DNA from: Bradyrhizobium sp. CB82
GTDB lineage: Bacteria; Pseudomonadota; Alphaproteobacteria; Rhizobiales; Xanthobacteraceae
Length of the DNA: 64,000 nucleotides
Reading direction: 5' to 3'
Assembly: GCF_029714405.1 (NCBI RefSeq)
Contig: NZ_CP121650.1
Span: 6,081,001-6,145,000, forward strand
A program made the translations under genes and the position numbers. Below the pieces are notes generated by a model. It had not been told where the DNA came from. It saw only the letters and a program-made list of their open reading frames with translations, and made no database searches. Of this stretch, positions 54,399 to 62,157 are shown in pieces. Position 1 is the stretch's first letter. Every line of letters starts with the position of its first letter.

Positions 54399-54712
54399 AC
54401 CGAGTTCAACGCACGCGAAAAAGACCCATGTCGTAAGGTGGGTTAGTTCTACTGTATCACAAGACCCTCATGGTGAGGAGCGCGAAGCGCATCTCCGGAC
54501 GATGCTTCGCATCGCCGGGGGAACCATGAAGGCCCGGCTCTCGCCCGCTGCCATCCTTCGAGACGCCCGCTTTCAGCGGGCTCCTCAGGATAAGAGACAG
54601 AATACTTGTAACACGGTAAGACTAATTAGATTAGCGAAGCGTAACCCACCGATTTTATGGCCGCAGAAGTGGTGGGTTACGCCTTCGGCCAAACCACCCT
54701 ACGCAGGCAGCG
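54399..54712. other. 314-bp gap filled by repeats
   Basis: The gap between two convergent genes holds a family B copy (54466-54596) and an inverted pair GTAACCCACCG / GGTGGGTTACGCC (54641-54682) of a further repeat, whose half AGGTGGGTTAG also lies at about 54436. No gene seen. Confidence 0.6.
54466..54596. repeat. Dispersed repeat, family B, copy 4
   Basis: CCTCATGGTGAGGAGCGCGA with an extra inner hairpin (GACGATGCTTCGCATCG), GGAACCATGAAGG, CTTCGAGACGCCC and CTCCTCAGGATAAGA. The extra hairpin distinguishes it from copies 1-3. Confidence 0.85.
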
Positions 54713-55786
54713 TCAGTCCACCATCTCCGCAACTGCCTTGCCGCACGCCGTCGTGTCGGCGTTGCCGCCGAGGTCCTTGGTGCGCAGCGTGCGTTCGGCC
54801 AGCGTGCGCTCGATCGCATCGACGATCGATCGGCCTGCTTCCTTCTCGCCGAGATGCTCGAACATCATCGCGCCGGACCAGATCATGCCGATCGGGTTGG
54901 CGATGCCCTGTCCCGCGATATCGGGCGCGGAGCCGTGCACCGGCTCGAACACCGAGGGGAAACTCCGCTCGGGGTTGATGTTGCCCGACGGCGCGATGCC
55001 GATGGTGCCGGTGCAGGCGGGGCCGAGATCGGAGAGGATGTCGCCGAACAGGTTTGAGCCGACCACGACGTCGAACCAGTCCGGATGCAGCACGAAATTC
55101 GCCGTCAAGATGTCGATGTGGTACTTGTCCCACTTCACACCCGGAAACTGCTTGGCCATCGCCTCCACGCGCTCATCCCAATAGGGCATGGTGATGGAGA
55201 TGCCGTTGGACTTCGTTGCCGAGGTCAGGTGCTTCTTCGGCCGCGACTGCGCGAGCTCGAAGGCGAATTTCAGGATGCGGTCGACGCCGACGCGGGTCAT
55301 CACGGTCTGCTGGGTGACGAATTCGCGGTCGGTGTCCGGGAACATGCGGCCGCCGACGGAGGAATATTCGCCTTCGGTGTTCTCGCGCACCACCCAGAAA
55401 TCGATATCGCCGGGCTTGCGGTTTGCGAGCGGCGACGGCACGCCGGGCATCAGGCGCACCGGACGCAGATTGACATACTGGTCGAACTCGCGGCGAAACT
55501 TGATCAGCGAGCCCCACAGCGAGACGTGATCCGGAATCTTCGCCGGCCAGCCAACCGCGCCAAAATAGATCGCGTCGTGCTTGCCGATCTTCTCCTTCCA
55601 GTCGTCAGGCATCATCTGGCCGTGCTTCTCGTAATAGTCGTAGGACGAGAAGTCGAAATGGTCGAACTGCACTGAGACGCCGTGTTTCTTCGCGGCTGCC
55701 TCCAAGACGCGCAGCCCCTCCGGCATCACTTCCTTGCCGATGCCGTCGCCGGGGATCACCGCGATCCGGTATTGTTTCTTGCTCAT
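54713..55786 (-). CDS. ttuC: Tartrate dehydrogenase / D-malate dehydrogenase (decarboxylating) type
   Basis: 357 residues of the isocitrate/isopropylmalate dehydrogenase superfamily, close to the 361 of TtuC/DmlA. Marks are IAVIPGDGIGKEVMPEG, VNLRPVRLMPGVPSPLA (substrate Arg residues), RENTEGEYSSVGGRMF, and NLFGDILSDLGPACTGTIGIAPSGNI with the metal Asp and NAD loop. It oxidises tartrate or D-malate with NAD+. The ATG at 55786 follows AGGACA. It is divergent from an SDR gene across a 166-bp gap with two dyads. Confidence 0.9.
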   Translation of the reverse strand: MSKKQYRIAVIPGDGIGKEVMPEGLRVLEAAAKKHGVSVQFDHFDFSSYDYYEKHGQMMPDDWKEKIGKHDAIYFGAVGWPAKIPDHVSLWGSLIKFRREFDQYVNLRPVRLMPGVPSPLANRKPGDIDFWVVRENTEGEYSSVGGRMFPDTDREFVTQQTVMTRVGVDRILKFAFELAQSRPKKHLTSATKSNGISITMPYWDERVEAMAKQFPGVKWDKYHIDILTANFVLHPDWFDVVVGSNLFGDILSDLGPACTGTIGIAPSGNINPERSFPSVFEPVHGSAPDIAGQGIANPIGMIWSGAMMFEHLGEKEAGRSIVDAIERTLAERTLRTKDLGGNADTTACGKAVAEMVD

Positions 55787-55807
55787 CGAAATTGTCCTGA
55801 CTTGATC

Positions 55808-55822
55808 TGGTCGGGCCGACCA
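55808..55822. promoter_or_regulatory. 15-bp palindrome, GntR-like operator candidate
   Basis: TGGTCGGGCCGACCA is a perfect palindrome around a central G, of the TGGT-N-ACCA class bound by many GntR/FadR-type regulators. It lies 22 bases upstream of the tartrate dehydrogenase ATG. No GntR gene is in the window. Confidence 0.5.
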
Positions 55823-55863
55823 TGGGGCCGGATCGATAGACGTGCAATGGACCAAACTCGCCG

Positions 55864-55883
55864 GCAGTGCAACGCTGCACTGC
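55864..55883. promoter_or_regulatory. 8-bp inverted repeat in the shared promoter region
   Basis: GCAGTGCA and TGCACTGC are separated by ACGC. It is the second dyad in the gap between ttuC and the SDR gene, 70 bases before the SDR ATG, and could be a regulator site or an RNA hairpin. Confidence 0.5.
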
Positions 55884-55952
55884 AATGTTGACCATGGCGC
55901 GGGCGACAACCTACCGATTTCATCCTGTTCCCCGACGGCAGCGAGAATCCCC

Positions 55953-56729
55953 ATGGACCTGCATTTACGTGGCAAGCGCGTCCTGATTACCGGCGCGTCC
56001 AAAGGCATCGGCGCAGCCGCTGCCGAAGCGTTCGCGGAGGAAGGCTGCCACCTCCTGCTTGCTGCGCGCAGCGGCGACCAGCTCCAGGCGCTCGCCGATC
56101 GCTTGCGCTCGGCGCATCAGATCGACGCAGCAACGAGCGTCGTGGACTTGCGCCAAGCCGGGGACGTCGCGCGGCTCGCGAAGGAAGCCGCCGATATCGA
56201 CATCCTCGTCAACAATGCCGGCGACATTCCCGGCGGCTCCATCGACAGGATCGACGAGGCGACCTGGCGGCACGCCTGGGAGCTGAAAGTGTTTGGCTAC
56301 GTCAACCTCACCCGCATGATCTATGCGCAGATGAAGGCGAAGGGCGGCGGCGTGATCGTCAATGACATCGGCGCGGCCGGCGAGAAATTCGACGCCAACT
56401 ACATCTGCGGCAGCGCCGGTAATGCGGCGCTGATGGCCTTCACCCGCGCGCTCGGGGGCAAGAGCCTCGCCGACAACATCCGCGTGGTCGGCATCAATCC
56501 CGGCCCGGTTGGCACCGATCGCCACGTCACGCTGCTCAAGACCCGCGCGAAGCACCAGTACGGCGACGAGAACCGCTACAAGGAATTCCAGAAGGGCCTG
56601 CCGCTCGGCCGACCCGCGCATCCGCGCGAGATCGGCGACCTGATGGCGTTTCTGGCCTCGGACCGCTCCGGTTATACGTCGGGGGTCATCTATACGGTGG
56701 ATGGCGGTATCAGTGCGGGTTGGAGTTAG
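55953..56729 (+). CDS. SDR-family protein with a degenerate active site
   Basis: 258 residues. The cofactor half is normal: ITGASKGIGAAAAEAF (about 11-26) and ILVNNAGDIPGGSID. At the catalytic position, where SDRs have Ser and YxxxK, it reads VNDIGAAGEKFDANYICGSAGNAALMAF: the Lys is Asn and the Tyr four residues before it is Gly. The C-terminus GVIYTVDGGISAGWS is ordinary. It may still bind NAD(P) or use the displaced Tyr. ATG 55953 gives the standard N-terminus. It is divergent from ttuC. Confidence 0.82.
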   Translation: MDLHLRGKRVLITGASKGIGAAAAEAFAEEGCHLLLAARSGDQLQALADRLRSAHQIDAATSVVDLRQAGDVARLAKEAADIDILVNNAGDIPGGSIDRIDEATWRHAWELKVFGYVNLTRMIYAQMKAKGGGVIVNDIGAAGEKFDANYICGSAGNAALMAFTRALGGKSLADNIRVVGINPGPVGTDRHVTLLKTRAKHQYGDENRYKEFQKGLPLGRPAHPREIGDLMAFLASDRSGYTSGVIYTVDGGISAGWS

Positions 56730-56755
56730 TTGACGTCGCTAGAAGCCGCAGACAC

Positions 56756-56842
56756 CGACATTGCGAGCGAAGCGAAGCAATCCAGGAATCTCGCCGCGGC
56801 GACAGCCTGGATTGCTTCGTCGCTTCGCTCCTCGCAATGACG
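56756..56842. repeat. Dispersed palindromic repeat, family A, copy 4
   Basis: GACATTGCGAGCGAAGCGAA ... AATCCAGG ... CCTGGATTGCTTCGTCGC ... CTCGCAATGACG. It separates the SDR and amidase genes, both on the plus strand. Confidence 0.88.
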
Positions 56843-56872
56843 AAACCATGACCGAACAAAGGAGCCAAATAA

Positions 56873-58294
56873 TTGTCAGCTCAAGACCTGGTCCGCCAAA
56901 CCGCCTGCGCCGTCGTCGATAAATTGCGCGCCGGCGACGTCACGCCGCTCGATCTCCTCAACGTCCTGGAGAAGCGCATCGCGGAGGTCGACGGCAAGGT
57001 CAACGCGCTCCCCACGTTGTGCATCGATCGCGCACGGAAAAGCGCCAAGGCGCTGATGCAGAGGCCGGTTGCCGAGCGCGGGCTGCTCGCAGGGTTACCG
57101 GTGCCGATCAAGGATCTGACCGACGTTGCCGGCGTGTTGAACACACAGGGCTCGCCGATCTTCAAGGACAATATCCCGGCGCGATCGGACCTTCTGGTCG
57201 AACATCTCGAAGGCAATGGCGCGATCGTCTACGCCAAGTCGAACACGCCGGAATTCGGCGCCGGCGCCAACACGTTCAACGAGGTATTCGGCGCAACGCT
57301 CAATCCCTGGGACACGTCGAAGTCGGCGGCAGGCTCCTCGGGCGGGGCGGCGGTGGCGCTCGCGACCGGCATGGCATGGCTCGCGCATGGCTCCGACATG
57401 GGCGGTAGCCTGCGCAGCCCGGCGAGTTTCTGCGGCATCGTCGGCATGCGGCCGAGCATCGGCCGTGTCGCCCACACACCCACGGCCGGGGTTGACCGCA
57501 ACCTCGGGCAACAGGGGCCGATGGCGCGCAACGTCGAGGACCTCGCGCTGCTGCTCGATGCCATGAGCGGCGACCATGCGGCTGATCCCTTGTCGCTGCC
57601 CGCGCCCGCGACCTCGTTCCTCTCCGCGGCCCGCTCGGGCAAAAAGCCGAAGCGCATCGCCTATTCGCCCGATCTCGGCATCACGCCCGTCGATCCTGAG
57701 GTCAAGGCGATCACACGGAAGGCGGCGGAGCGCTTTGCGGACGCCGGCGTGATCGTGGAAGAGGCGCACCCGGACTGGCGCGAGGCGCACGAATGCTTCC
57801 ACGCGCTGCGCGCGCTCGACTTCGCGATGAGCAAGGCCAAGCTCCTGCGCGAGAAGCGCGACCTCCTGAAGCCCGAAGTGGTCTGGAACATCGAGGAAGG
57901 GCTTCGGCTCACGGTCGACCAGATCGCGCGCGCCGAGTCGCAGCGCCTCGCGATGACCGCGCGTGCGGTCGAGTTCTTCAAAACCTACGATCTCCTGCTC
58001 ACGCCGACGACGATCGTGCCTCCCTTCCCGGTCGAGAACCGCTATGTCGCGGAATGCGCCGGCAAGCAGTTCGACAATTACGTCGAATGGCTCGGCATCG
58101 TCTACGCCATCACGCTGGCCTGCTGCCCGTCGCTGTCGCTGCCCTGCGGCTTCACCGCATCCGGTCTGCCGGTCGGCGTGCAGGTGGTATCTGCCCCGCG
58201 CGGCGACGCACGAGTGCTCGCCGGCGCAAAGGTGCTGGAGGATATTCTGGGCGTGCGCGGAACGACGCCGATTGATCCCAAGGTGAAGGGGTAG
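56873..58294 (+). CDS. Amidase-signature family hydrolase
   Basis: 473 residues, with the complete triad Lys80 (LPVPIKDLTDVAG), cis-Ser155 (SAAGSSGGAAVAL) and Ser179 (DMGGSLRSPASFCG). The start is a TTG at 56873 with a very good GGAG eight bases upstream; no ATG fits the family N-terminus. It hydrolyses an amide; the substrate is unknown. It has no tight partner, but the region also holds a ureido hydrolase and an ABC transporter, so it may serve the same nitrogen-compound use. Confidence 0.88.
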   Translation: MSAQDLVRQTACAVVDKLRAGDVTPLDLLNVLEKRIAEVDGKVNALPTLCIDRARKSAKALMQRPVAERGLLAGLPVPIKDLTDVAGVLNTQGSPIFKDNIPARSDLLVEHLEGNGAIVYAKSNTPEFGAGANTFNEVFGATLNPWDTSKSAAGSSGGAAVALATGMAWLAHGSDMGGSLRSPASFCGIVGMRPSIGRVAHTPTAGVDRNLGQQGPMARNVEDLALLLDAMSGDHAADPLSLPAPATSFLSAARSGKKPKRIAYSPDLGITPVDPEVKAITRKAAERFADAGVIVEEAHPDWREAHECFHALRALDFAMSKAKLLREKRDLLKPEVVWNIEEGLRLTVDQIARAESQRLAMTARAVEFFKTYDLLLTPTTIVPPFPVENRYVAECAGKQFDNYVEWLGIVYAITLACCPSLSLPCGFTASGLPVGVQVVSAPRGDARVLAGAKVLEDILGVRGTTPIDPKVKG

Positions 58295-58323
58295 CACAAG
58301 CTGCGCCGCAAACTCCGTGCGTC

Positions 58324-58496
58324 CCGTGGCGGTTCATCGCGCGCAAGCTGGAAGCGAAGGGCTGGCATGAGGAAGTCAAGGTGAGCGCGATCGATACGGC
58401 GACCGGCCACGGTTAGCGACCGTCGACCTCGATAGCATCGACGCCATGTATGCGGCGCTGCCCAATCTGGTGCCCAACCCTGGCGCCAAGTCTTAG
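58324..58496 (+). pseudogene. Possible frameshifted gene remnant
   Basis: From 58324 one frame reads PWRFIARKLEAKGWHEEVKV and goes on to SAIDTATGHG, ending at a TAG (58414). From 58416 another frame continues ATVDLDSIDAMYAALPNLVP and ends NPGAKS at 58496. Both stretches look like coding sequence and together would be the C-terminal part of a small protein broken by a frameshift. I do not recognise the family. The rest of the 306-bp gap (58497-58600) holds the promoter region of the next gene. Confidence 0.35.
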
Positions 58497-58600
58497 CGGC
58501 CGCGGCGCGACCCATGCCCCACAGTTTGGCTGCTTTCTTGCAGGAACCTTGCCCTACCTTGGAATGTTGCAAGCAATACAACAACTCGGGAGGAACTCGC

Positions 58601-58867
58601 ATGAGAACTCTGTTACTGGCTGGTGTACTGGCGGTTGCCGCTTTCGCTATTGCGACGCCGATGTCCACTGCACCCGCGTCAGCTCAAGTTGCCGTCGATA
58701 CTCCCCTCGGCGGCGTAAGAGTGGGCCCGGAGCGGCATTATTACCGAGACTACGATCGACCCGCTTATCGCGCCTACGGATATGATCGCGGATATCGCGG
58801 TGGATGCCGCACCGTCACGATCGAACGCGACGACGGTTCGGTCCGCAGGATCCGCCGTTGTGACTAG
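58601..58867 (+). CDS. Small secreted basic protein
   Basis: 88 residues. The signal peptide is clear: MRTLLLAGVLAVAAFAIATP, cleavage likely after ASA (residue 28). The mature part is rich in Arg and Tyr (HYYRDYDRPAYRAYGYDRGYRGG) and ends with CRTVTIERDDGSVRRIRRCD, so the two Cys could form a disulfide. GGGAGG precedes the ATG. The function is unknown; similar small proteins are common in this group of bacteria. A GC hairpin follows the gene at 58931. Confidence 0.75.
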   Translation: MRTLLLAGVLAVAAFAIATPMSTAPASAQVAVDTPLGGVRVGPERHYYRDYDRPAYRAYGYDRGYRGGCRTVTIERDDGSVRRIRRCD

Positions 58868-58930
58868 AAGATCGACTCCTGGCACTCACAAAAGCGCCAA
58901 GAGGCCGAAGGAATTGGGAGCTTACTAAGG

Positions 58931-58948
58931 GCCGCCTCAGTTGGCGGC
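58931..58948. terminator. Hairpin terminator-like repeat, family I, copy 1
   Basis: GCCGCC, loop TCAGTT, GGCGGC. It lies 64 bases after the small secreted gene. The same loop and stem recur at 59696 and, split by the IS1182-like element, at 60001/61528. There is no U-tract. Confidence 0.6.
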
Positions 58949-59144
58949 CCAGTGGCATGTGGCCCAAAGGCGACGACCTTCGGCAGCCCGCTCAAGTCTG
59001 CCGGTGCGGAGACCAGACCTCATTCGTGGTGTCCTCGACCGGCGCTTGTGACCTGCAGCCGACATCACTCCTCCAGCCCCCGGCGAGCCGCATTGAACTC
59101 GCCAGCTCCGCTCGACATGTGCGGGGGACAGCTTGGAGTAAACA

Positions 59145-59504
59145 ATGAAGAAGCTTTTCACCTGTGGGGCGGCCGTGGGCTGCCTGGTCGCCTTCCTTTC
59201 CGTCGCGCAAGCCCGCTCCGCATTCGACGGCTCCTGGGACCTCATTTTCGTGACGCAAAGAGGCCCTTGCGATCCGACCTATAATTTCACCGTCAACATC
59301 ACCGACGGAATAGTTACACATCCGAATTTAGTCAGGTTCAGAGGCTACGTGGCGCGTTCCGGCGCAGTTCGGGCGTCGGTGACAGTTCAGGACAAGTTCG
59401 CCTCGGGCTCAGGCAGGCTCTCGAGCAATTCTGGCCGCGGGACGTGGAGTGGCCATTCAGGAAACGCGCGCTGTTCAGGCTACTGGACCGCGCAGCGCGA
59501 TTGA
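59145..59504 (+). CDS. Small secreted protein of unknown function
   Basis: 119 residues. Signal peptide MKKLFTCGAAVGCLVAFLSV, cleavage after AQA (residue 23). The mature part starts RSAFDGSWDLIFVTQRGPCDPTYNFTVNITDGIV and has two Cys (GPCDP and ARCSG) that may be joined; the pattern of short beta strands (FRGYVARSGAVRASVTVQDKFASGSGRL) suggests a small beta-barrel. GGAG lies six bases before the ATG. The region upstream (58949-59144) holds no other gene. Confidence 0.75.
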   Translation: MKKLFTCGAAVGCLVAFLSVAQARSAFDGSWDLIFVTQRGPCDPTYNFTVNITDGIVTHPNLVRFRGYVARSGAVRASVTVQDKFASGSGRLSSNSGRGTWSGHSGNARCSGYWTAQRD

Positions 59505-59544
59505 GGCGCTAGGTCCCACCGAGGGCTCCCGGTAAGGGCTTTTT

Positions 59545-59694
59545 ATGCTGGATCAGCTTCTCGAACGGGCGGATAAGGCAATCGCAGAGAGCGAACGGCT
59601 CATACACGAGCTGTACGCAACGTTGGAAAAGGCAAGGGAGCTAGACGAGCAGCTACACCAGCGCCGGATTGCCGACAAGCTGTCCAAGAAGTAA
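59545..59694 (+). CDS. Tiny coiled-coil protein
   Basis: 49 residues (MLDQLLERADKAIAESERLI and on to a lysine-rich end), almost entirely helical with hydrophobic residues at heptad spacing. A GGTAAGG site precedes the ATG and a family I hairpin follows the stop at once. The function is unknown. It is shorter than most gene callers accept; length, ribosome site and terminator together support it. Confidence 0.55.
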   Translation: MLDQLLERADKAIAESERLIHELYATLEKARELDEQLHQRRIADKLSKK

Positions 59695-59695
59695 G

Positions 59696-59713
59696 GCTGC
59701 CTCAGTTGGCGGC
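59696..59713. terminator. Hairpin terminator-like repeat, family I, copy 2
   Basis: GCTGCC, loop TCAGTT, GGCGGC (one G-U pair), starting 2 bases after the coiled-coil gene stop. Confidence 0.6.
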
Positions 59714-59743
59714 TTCACCCGTCCGCGAACGCCGGACTCGAAC

Positions 59744-59767
59744 GGGGCCGGAAAAAGCGGCCCCTTT
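59744..59767. terminator. Stem-loop followed by T residues
   Basis: GGGGCCG, loop GAAAAAG, CGGCCCC, then TTT. The remaining part of this gap (59768-60000) shows no gene I can support; a TTG-started 61-codon frame at 59773 lacks a ribosome site. Confidence 0.5.
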
Positions 59768-60005
59768 GCCGGTTGAAATTCTTGTTCGGGATGCGAAATG
59801 CCAGCCCCGGCGAAGGTCAGCGTAGAGGCAAACCGAAAGGACTCCGGAAAACTACCGTGAGTGGCGCTGTCCTAATTCCCATTTTCAACCCGCCCCCCGC
59901 GTTCGTAAACGGACTCGCGTTCAAACTAGGGACATCGGCATGGCGGCTTCGGCGCTGAATATTTGTCACGGCGCTTTTCGTGGGCATGCATCAAGGGCGC
60001 CTCAG

Positions 60006-61527
60006 AGGCTGTGAATCTTTTTGACTGGTCGCAAGCGGTATAGCCGAAAGCTGGTGCTGTGTGATTCTCTTGCGGTGATGGATTCGCAGGAGGGATGATG
60101 GCCGCTGATGAATTGTTTGGGGATCTGCCGGAGCAGGCAAAGCCGCAAGCCGGTGCGGCGCCGCTCGCAGCGCCGCGACTTCGTGAGCCCCAACGCGATC
60201 AAATCGAGTTGCGAGCAGTGGATATCGAGAGCCTGATCGGGGAAGACCATCCGGTGCGCCTGATCTGGTCCTATGTCGAGGAACTCGACCTGAGTGAGCT
60301 GGAGAACCGGATCAAAGCGCGGGGCGATCGGCCCGGTCACCCCGCGACATCGCCGCGGCTTTTGCTGGCGCTGTGGCTCTATGCCACCAGCGAGGGCGTC
60401 GGCAGCGCGCGCGCGTTGGAGCGGCTTTGCGAGAGCCATGACGCCTATCGTTGGCTGTGTGGCGGGGTGTCGGTGAACCATCACACGCTGGCGGACTTCC
60501 GGGTCGGTTGCGCCGACCTGCTCGACCGGCTGCTTTGCGAGCATTTGGCGGTGCTGGCGAAGGTCGGCCTCGTCAATCTGGAAACGCTGGCGCAGGACGG
60601 TGTTCGGGTCCGGGCCAGCGCCGGGGCCGCTTCGTTCCGGCGGGAGGCGACGCTCGATCGGCACCTGGCCTTGGCTGAGGCGGTGGTGGAAGACCTCAAA
60701 CGCGAGGTTGACGCTCGTTCGGATGCTAGCAATCAGCGCATGAAGGCCGCCAAGGAGCGCGCCGCGCGTGAGCGCAGAGCGCGCGTCAAAGCGGCGCAGA
60801 CGGCGCTCGCCGAAATCAAGCAGCAGCGCAAGGAGCGCGAAGAAAAGCGCGGCAACGGCAAGAAGCCGAAAGAGCCGCGGGCCTCCACGACGGACGCCGA
60901 CGCACGGGTCATGAAGATGGCCGACGGCGGCTTCCGCCCCGCCTACAACGTGCAGGTGACGAGTGCCGCCGGCCAGCCGATCGTCGTTGACATCAAGGTC
61001 TGCAACACCGGGTCCGACCGCGGCCTGATGCGGCCCATGCTGGAGCGGCAGCGCGCGCGTCCTGGCGGGTTGCCCAAGGACCATCTCGTCGATGGCGGCT
61101 TTGGCAGTGCCGAGGACATCGAGTGGGCGCACGCCGAGGGCATCGATATCTTTTGCCCGCCCACTCAATCCAAGCACGGCACCGATCCCCATCTACCGCG
61201 ACGCGGCGACGGCCCGGGGGTGTTGGCCTGGCGTGCGCGCATGGCGAGCGAAGAGGGCAAGGCCCGATACAAGCCCCGCATACATGCCCGCTGGCGCAAC
61301 TGGGACCTGCGCCAATTGACCGTGCGCGGCTTCGAAAAGGTCCGCGCCGTCGTGCTCTGGTACGCCCTCGCCAACAACATCCTGCAAGGCAACCGCCTCG
61401 CTAGCGCATAGAGGAGCGTTCATCGACATCCCCCAACCTCGCCACAGCCGCCCAGCCCACGCGTTGCCACGACGAGGAACTGCCACATCCTTCGATGACC
61501 ACGCAAAACGAGAAAGATTGGCAAGCT
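60006..61527. mobile_element. IS1182-like insertion sequence inserted in a family I hairpin
   Basis: About 1,522 bp. Left end AGGCTGTGAATCTTT and right end (as inverted) AGCTTGCCAATCTTT are imperfect inverted repeats. CTCAG flanks both sides (60001-60005, 61528-61532). Without the element the flanks join to GCGCCTCAGTTGGCC, which is a third copy of the family I hairpin. The borders are set from this reading and could shift by a few bases. Confidence 0.7.
60095..61411 (+). CDS. IS1182-family transposase
   Basis: 438 residues, apparently intact. N-terminal domain with VDIESLIGEDHPVRLIWSYVEELDL and RPGHPATSPRLLLALWLYATSEGVGSARALERLCESHDAYRWLCGG; the first catalytic Asp region is LAQDGVRVRASAG. 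A long charged coiled region (about 190-270) precedes the core motif DADARVMKMADGGFRPAYNVQ and the second Asp in LVDGGFGSAEDIEWA. The end is VVLWYALANNILQGNRL. The ribosome site AGGAGGG is close to the ATG at 60095 and slightly better spaced for the ATG at 60098. Confidence 0.9.
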   Translation: MMAADELFGDLPEQAKPQAGAAPLAAPRLREPQRDQIELRAVDIESLIGEDHPVRLIWSYVEELDLSELENRIKARGDRPGHPATSPRLLLALWLYATSEGVGSARALERLCESHDAYRWLCGGVSVNHHTLADFRVGCADLLDRLLCEHLAVLAKVGLVNLETLAQDGVRVRASAGAASFRREATLDRHLALAEAVVEDLKREVDARSDASNQRMKAAKERAARERRARVKAAQTALAEIKQQRKEREEKRGNGKKPKEPRASTTDADARVMKMADGGFRPAYNVQVTSAAGQPIVVDIKVCNTGSDRGLMRPMLERQRARPGGLPKDHLVDGGFGSAEDIEWAHAEGIDIFCPPTQSKHGTDPHLPRRGDGPGVLAWRARMASEEGKARYKPRIHARWRNWDLRQLTVRGFEKVRAVVLWYALANNILQGNRLASA

Positions 61528-61796
61528 CTCAGTTGGCCGTGCGCACAAAAAGGCCCCAGCTCTTGGGGGGCAGTGAGCTGGGGCCGGCAGTACTGCCCTT
61601 GGGAAAGGGCATTAGGAAAACCCAGCAATCGCCCCAATGTTCCTGCCCTAATTTCATCCAGCCGTGTGTTCACTTGTGCTCTGTTGTTCCCGATCTGAAG
61701 GTGCATACTGCCATTGTCACCGCCCGGCCTGTGGCATTTACCGGTGATGAGAACGCCGGTTGCACTCCCGCCTCACTTGGATCAGGGAGCTTCGCC
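61528..61796. other. Gap after the IS1182-like element
   Basis: 61528-61540 is the right half of the interrupted hairpin. A strong stem-loop (GGCCCCAGCTC / GAGCTGGGGCC) covers 61552-61585. From 61586 to 61796 I see no gene; the end holds the GGGAG site of the next small gene. Confidence 0.5.
61552..61585. terminator. 11-bp perfect stem-loop
   Basis: GGCCCCAGCTC (61552-61562) pairs fully with GAGCTGGGGCC (61575-61585) around a 12-base loop rich in G. On the minus strand the stem is followed by TTTTTGTGC, the form of an intrinsic terminator for leftward transcription. Confidence 0.55.
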
Positions 61797-61994
61797 ATGT
61801 TTAGGCGCGTTTTACGCAAAGTCCTGTCTCTAGAAGAACGTCTCGGTCAGGAAGCGATCAGGCTGCGACAAGAGGCCGAGGCTCTGCCGCAGGGACCGGA
61901 GCGCGAGCAATTGTTGCGCAAGGCTCGGCAAGCCGAAACCGGCTCTCATATGAGCGAGTGGCTAAGATCACCGGGCTTGCAGCCGCCAAGGTAA
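61797..61994 (+). CDS. Small charged protein of unknown function
   Basis: 65 residues: MFRRVLRKVLSLEERLGQEA, then a helical Arg/Glu/Gln-rich stretch (LRQEAEALPQGPEREQLLRKARQAE) and a C-terminus GSHMSEWLRSPGLQPPR. GGGAG lies seven bases before the ATG, a good site. No domain is recognised. The short helix-rich form with many Arg suggests a nucleic-acid- or protein-binding accessory protein, but this is only a guess. Confidence 0.65.
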   Translation: MFRRVLRKVLSLEERLGQEAIRLRQEAEALPQGPEREQLLRKARQAETGSHMSEWLRSPGLQPPR

Positions 61995-62157
61995 GGGCGC
62001 CATGGCCACGAGATCGGGGCTTTTTTTATGGGGATAGGGTCTCCGGGAAAATACAGTATCGGTTTACAGTATCGCCCGGAAGGCCGAAGGCGGGAAGAAC
62101 CTCTCTTCTCAATGCCTTCGGCGAATTCATCCCTTTCCCACAACGGGAGAAGGAGAA

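Noticed and set aside
59773..59958. 61-codon frame between the tiny gene and the IS1182-like element
   Set aside because: TTG start, no ribosome site and Pro/Arg-rich unstructured product; not supported.
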